A DNA stretch of 6,950 nt from contig JADGDW010000197.1 in assembly GCA_016744725.1 (NCBI GenBank), positions 1 to 6,950 on the forward strand. Direction: 5' to 3'. Positions within the stretch are counted from its first letter, which is position 1; each line of letters begins with the position of its first letter. The notes below the pieces were generated by a model. The model ran no database searches, was not told where the DNA came from, and worked only from the letters and a program-made list of their open reading frames with translations. Positions 5,091-6,950 of this stretch are shown one piece after another. A program made the translations under genes and the position numbers. The DNA is from Candidatus Albibeggiatoa sp. nov. BB20 (GTDB lineage Bacteria > Pseudomonadota > Gammaproteobacteria > Beggiatoales > Beggiatoaceae).

Positions 5091-6251
5091 ATGAATTTTA
5101 AAAAATCTGCTCGCCTCGCTGCTTTAGTTAGTGCATTAGTTGCTGCCCCCCAGATTGCTAATGCCTACGGTAGTTATTACTACCCACAAGGTATGAGCGG
5201 CATGAATGGTATGTCTGGAATGCAAGGCATGTACGGAATGTATCCACAACAACGTGGAATGTACGGCATGACTGGAATGCAAGGCATGAATGGTATGTCT
5301 GGCATGTACGGAATGTATCCACAACAACGTGGAATGTATGGCATGACTGGAATGCAAGGCATGAATGGTATGTCTGGCATGTACGGAATGTATCCACAAC
5401 AACGTGGAATGTACGGCATGACTGGAATGCAAGGCATGAATGGTATGTCTGGCATGTACGGAATGTATCCACAACAACGTGGAATGTATGGCATGACTGG
5501 AATGCAAGGCATGAATGGTATGTCTGGCATGTACGGAATGTATCCACAACAACGTGGAATGTACGGCATGACTGGAATGCAAGGCATGAATGGCATGTAC
5601 GGAATGTATCCACAACAACGTGGAATGCAAGGCATGACTGGGATGCGTGGTATGTCTGGAATGCAAGGCATGAATGGTATGTACGGTATGTATCCACAAC
5701 AACGCGGTATGTACGGCATGACTGGGATGCGTGGTATGTCTGGAATGCAAGGCATGAATGGTATGTACGGAATGTATCCACAACAACGTGGTATGTACGG
5801 TATGACTGGAATGCAAGGCATGAATGGTATGTACGGCATGGGTGGTATGTCTGGAATGAGCGGTATGTCAGGCATGAGTAGCATGGCTGGTCATCGTATT
5901 AATACACCTCAAGGTTACTTTATCTTTTATCCTCATGGCATGAGCGGTATGTCTGGAATGAGTGGCATGAGCGGTATGTCTGGAATGAGTGGCATGAGCG
6001 GTATGTCTGGAATGAGTGGCATGGGCGGTATGTCTGGAATGAGTGGCATGGGCGGTATGTCTGGAATGAGTGGCATGGGCGGTATGTCTGGAATGGAAGG
6101 CATGAGCGGTATGTCTGGAATGGAAGGCATGAGCGGTATGTCTGGAATGGAAGGAATGAGTGGCATGTCTGGAATGAGTGGCATGTCTGGAATGAGTGGC
6201 ATGTCTGGAATGAGCGGTATGGAAGGCATGGCTGCTGAAGAAGGTAAATAA
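5091..6251 (+). CDS. Exported Gly-Met-Xaa repeat protein (first paralog)
   Basis: This 386-aa protein has a Sec signal peptide (1-25, Lys4-Lys5, cleavage after ANA before YGS) and an almost entirely repetitive mature chain. Array 1 (about 34-265) is built of Gly-Met-Xaa triplets (Xaa = Tyr, Thr, Gln, Asn, Ser, Arg) interrupted eight times by YPQQR, at residues 51, 76, 101, 126, 151, 173, 201 and 229. A unique linker, AGHRINTPQGYFIFYPH (266-282), separates it from array 2 (283-380), which is 33 uninterrupted Gly-Met-(Ser/Gly/Glu) triplets. The tail is AAEEGK. By hand count about 100 of 361 mature residues are Met, and there is no Cys. Array 1 is basic (Arg only) and array 2 acidic (Glu only). 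The start is ATG 5091, not 5079: GGA lies seven bases upstream of 5091, and the downstream paralog also begins MN. Glycine- and tyrosine-rich exported sulfur-globule proteins are the nearest analogy. Binding of copper(I) by Met, or an oxidant sink, are alternatives. Confidence 0.9.
   Translation: MNFKKSARLAALVSALVAAPQIANAYGSYYYPQGMSGMNGMSGMQGMYGMYPQQRGMYGMTGMQGMNGMSGMYGMYPQQRGMYGMTGMQGMNGMSGMYGMYPQQRGMYGMTGMQGMNGMSGMYGMYPQQRGMYGMTGMQGMNGMSGMYGMYPQQRGMYGMTGMQGMNGMYGMYPQQRGMQGMTGMRGMSGMQGMNGMYGMYPQQRGMYGMTGMRGMSGMQGMNGMYGMYPQQRGMYGMTGMQGMNGMYGMGGMSGMSGMSGMSSMAGHRINTPQGYFIFYPHGMSGMSGMSGMSGMSGMSGMSGMSGMSGMGGMSGMSGMGGMSGMSGMGGMSGMEGMSGMSGMEGMSGMSGMEGMSGMSGMSGMSGMSGMSGMSGMEGMAAEEGK
5241..5789 (+). 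repeat. 75-bp coding tandem repeats with 150-bp higher-order period
   Basis: Units start at each TATCCACAACAACG (YPQQR): 5241, 5316, 5391, 5466, 5541, 5607, 5691 and 5775. The first four intervals are exactly 75 bp, then 66 bp (one triplet lost), then 84 and 84 bp (one triplet gained). Units 1 and 3 share GTACGGCATG, while units 2 and 4 have GTATGGCATG at the same place and are otherwise identical. The 150-bp pair 5241-5390 is therefore repeated exactly at 5391-5540. All length changes are multiples of nine bases and keep the frame. Confidence 0.95.
5943..6212 (+). repeat. 27-bp then 18-bp coding minisatellite
   Basis: Eight tandem 27-bp units (5943-6158) encode three Gly-Met triplets each with a fixed synonymous codon order (agc ggt, tct gga, agt ggc). 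Variants replace the first Ser codon with ggc (units 4-6) or the third with gaa (units 6-8). Three 18-bp units (agt ggc atg, tct gga atg) follow at 6159-6212. Conservation of the synonymous codon order shows recent slippage or recombination rather than independent selection for the protein sequence. Confidence 0.92.
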
Positions 6252-6265
6252 GCCTTAGATTTTTG

Positions 6266-6288
6266 GGTAGGCAAGGAAGCCTACCTTT
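6266..6288 (+). terminator. Possible weak terminator after the first repeat gene
   Basis: GGTAGGC (6266-6272) and GCCTACC (6279-6285) form a perfect 7-bp stem with a six-base loop, 14 bases after the stop codon. Only TTT follows, so termination would be inefficient. Read-through could link the two repeat genes in one transcript. Confidence 0.45.
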
Positions 6289-6333
6289 AGACTCTAAACT
6301 TAGGTTTTTAATCAAGAATCTACGTTTATAGTC

Positions 6334-6382
6334 TCCCTTAGCTGAGTTAAGGGATAGTATTAACGGATACTTTAGGGATAGT
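6334..6382 (+). promoter_or_regulatory. Inverted and direct repeats between the repeat genes
   Basis: TCCCTTA (6334-6340) and TAAGGGA (6348-6354) form a 7-bp inverted repeat. AGGGATAGT occurs directly repeated at 6350-6358 and 6374-6382, 24 bases apart. These could be binding sites upstream of the second repeat gene. No convincing -35/-10 pair was found nearby, so an independent promoter is not proven. Confidence 0.3.
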
Positions 6383-6474
6383 TGCACAAAGTAAGGATGC
6401 TTTGTTTACATGGAATGTTTTAGGAATGGATTTAAAAGATGGACGTATGAAAAACACACACTGTCAATCGAATA

Positions 6475-6493
6475 ATTATCCTAAGGAGGATAA
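6475..6493 (+). promoter_or_regulatory. Shine-Dalgarno site within a small hairpin
   Basis: AAGGAGG (6483-6489) lies eight bases before the ATG at 6498, an ideal ribosome binding site, and it fixes that start. TTATCC (6475-6480) and GGATAA (6488-6493) are perfect complements around a seven-base loop that holds most of the site, with its last two G residues in the stem. The 6-bp stem is weak, but it could modulate translation. Confidence 0.5.
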
Positions 6494-6497
6494 CCCA

Positions 6498-6950
6498 ATG
6501 AATTTAGTACAAAGCATAAAAAGAGCTTTAGGCGTTGCGGTTGTTGTAGCTGGTGTAGGTATTGCTTCTCAAGCTAGTGCTTATTATGGTATGTCTGGAA
6601 TGAACGGCATGTATGGTATGGGCGGAATGTCTGGCATGTACGGCATGGGTGGAATGTCTGGTATGTACGGTATGTACCCACAACAACGTGGTATGTATGG
6701 CATGGGCGGAATGTCTGGCATGTACGGCATGGGTGGAATGAACGGTATGTACGGTATGGGCGGAATGTCTGGCATGTACGGCATGTACCCAATGAGCGGT
6801 ATGTACGGCATGGGTGGAATGTCTGGCATGTACGGCATGTACCCAATGAGTGGTATGTATGGTATGGGCGGAATGAACGGCATGTACGGTATGGGCGGAA
6901 TGTCTGGCATGTACGGCATGGGCGGAATGCAAGGTATGTATGGCATGAAC
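6498..6950 (+). CDS. Exported Gly-Met-Xaa repeat protein (second paralog, 3'-truncated by window)
   Basis: The frame is open for 151 codons and runs off the window without a stop. Residues 1-28 are a Sec signal peptide (Lys8-Arg9, a Val/Ala/Gly core, cleavage after ASA before YYG). The visible mature part (29-151) is Gly-Met-Xaa triplets with Xaa = Ser, Asn, Tyr, Gly or Gln. It is interrupted once by YPQQR (residue 60) and twice by YPM (97 and 115). The YPM units are 18 residues apart. By hand count 39 of 123 residues are Met, and there is no Cys. YPQQR, the MN start and the triplet design mark it as a paralog of the gene 246 bp upstream. It uses GGM and YGM more, and TGM and RGM not at all. 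YPM keeps the triplet register, whereas YPQQR shifts it by one. Role as for the first paralog: probably an exported assembling protein, function unproven. Confidence 0.88.
   Translation, partial: MNLVQSIKRALGVAVVVAGVGIASQASAYYGMSGMNGMYGMGGMSGMYGMGGMSGMYGMYPQQRGMYGMGGMSGMYGMGGMNGMYGMGGMSGMYGMYPMSGMYGMGGMSGMYGMYPMSGMYGMGGMNGMYGMGGMSGMYGMGGMQGMYGMN
6786..6893 (+). repeat. 54-bp coding repeat (YPM unit) in the second paralog
   Basis: TACCCAATG begins units at 6786 and 6840, 54 bases (18 codons) apart. Each encodes YPM followed by Ser, Tyr, Gly, Ser/Asn and Tyr Gly-Met triplets. After the second unit the YPM is replaced by a plain GGM triplet and the array continues. The unit length differs from the 75-bp unit of the first paralog, so the two genes amplified separately after they diverged. 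Confidence 0.8.

Noticed and set aside
5241..6212. CRISPR-like regular repeats
   Set aside because: The repeats are contiguous, in frame and coding, with no unique spacers between them and no cas genes nearby.
5136..6387. Several long open frames on the minus strand opposite the first Met-repeat gene
   Set aside because: They follow from the repeat. The complement of GGN-ATG has no stop in any frame, and the products are meaningless His/Ser, Ile/Pro or Cys/Phe/Tyr repeats without ribosome sites.
6410..6484. Two short open frames (21 and 19 codons) between the repeat genes, considered as leader peptides
   Set aside because: Their ribosome sites are absent or too distant, and no regulatory codon run or attenuator structure is associated.
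6528..6946. Three minus-strand open frames opposite the second Met-repeat gene
   Set aside because: Same shadow effect of Gly-Met codons. The plus frame has an ideal ribosome site and a signal peptide.

Overview
The window looks like accessory chromosome of an AT-rich Gram-negative bacterium, probably a gammaproteobacterium. The reasons are Sec signal peptides on four of the six genes besides the permeases, textbook Shine-Dalgarno sites, E. coli-like promoter elements and Dpp/Opp-type permeases. A colourless sulfur bacterium (Beggiatoa/Thiothrix-like) is my best guess. It rests only on the overall resemblance of the two repeat proteins to secreted, glycine- and tyrosine-rich sulfur-globule coat proteins, and it is an inference.

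Layout. Positions 1-174 are a non-coding leader. At 175-1299 (+) lies an exported Gln/Asn/Pro/Tyr-rich protein of unknown function with an internal repeat of about 42 residues. It converges, nine bases apart, on a minus-strand block. Read 5'->3' on the minus strand, that block holds a PhnD-like periplasmic binding protein (3997-3116), a DppB/OppB-type permease (3025-2102) and a DppC/OppC-type permease with a GTG start (2109-1309) that overlaps the previous gene by 8 bp. No ATPase and no peptide-type binding protein is present, so the permease pair is an incomplete importer here. The PhnD-like protein is of the wrong class to be its obvious partner.

A divergent intergenic region (3998-4380) leads to a small exported protein (4381-4686, 101 aa). 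It has an unusually strong ribosome binding site and a strong intrinsic terminator (4725-4766). A second AT-rich intergenic region contains TGACA boxes and a nested palindrome that overlaps a candidate promoter.

The main feature is at 5091-6251 and 6498->6950: two adjacent, same-strand, paralogous exported proteins. After the signal peptide they consist almost wholly of Gly-Met-Xaa triplets interrupted by YPQQR or YPM motifs. By hand count the first has about 100 Met in 361 mature residues, and the visible part of the second has 39 in 123. The second gene runs off the window end. The first gene's DNA shows recent tandem amplification: 75-bp units in a 150-bp higher-order period, then 27-bp and 18-bp minisatellites. 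The pair looks like a low-complexity, self-assembling, methionine-based extracytoplasmic material. Sulfur-globule coat, copper(I)/silver binding or oxidant sink are all open possibilities.
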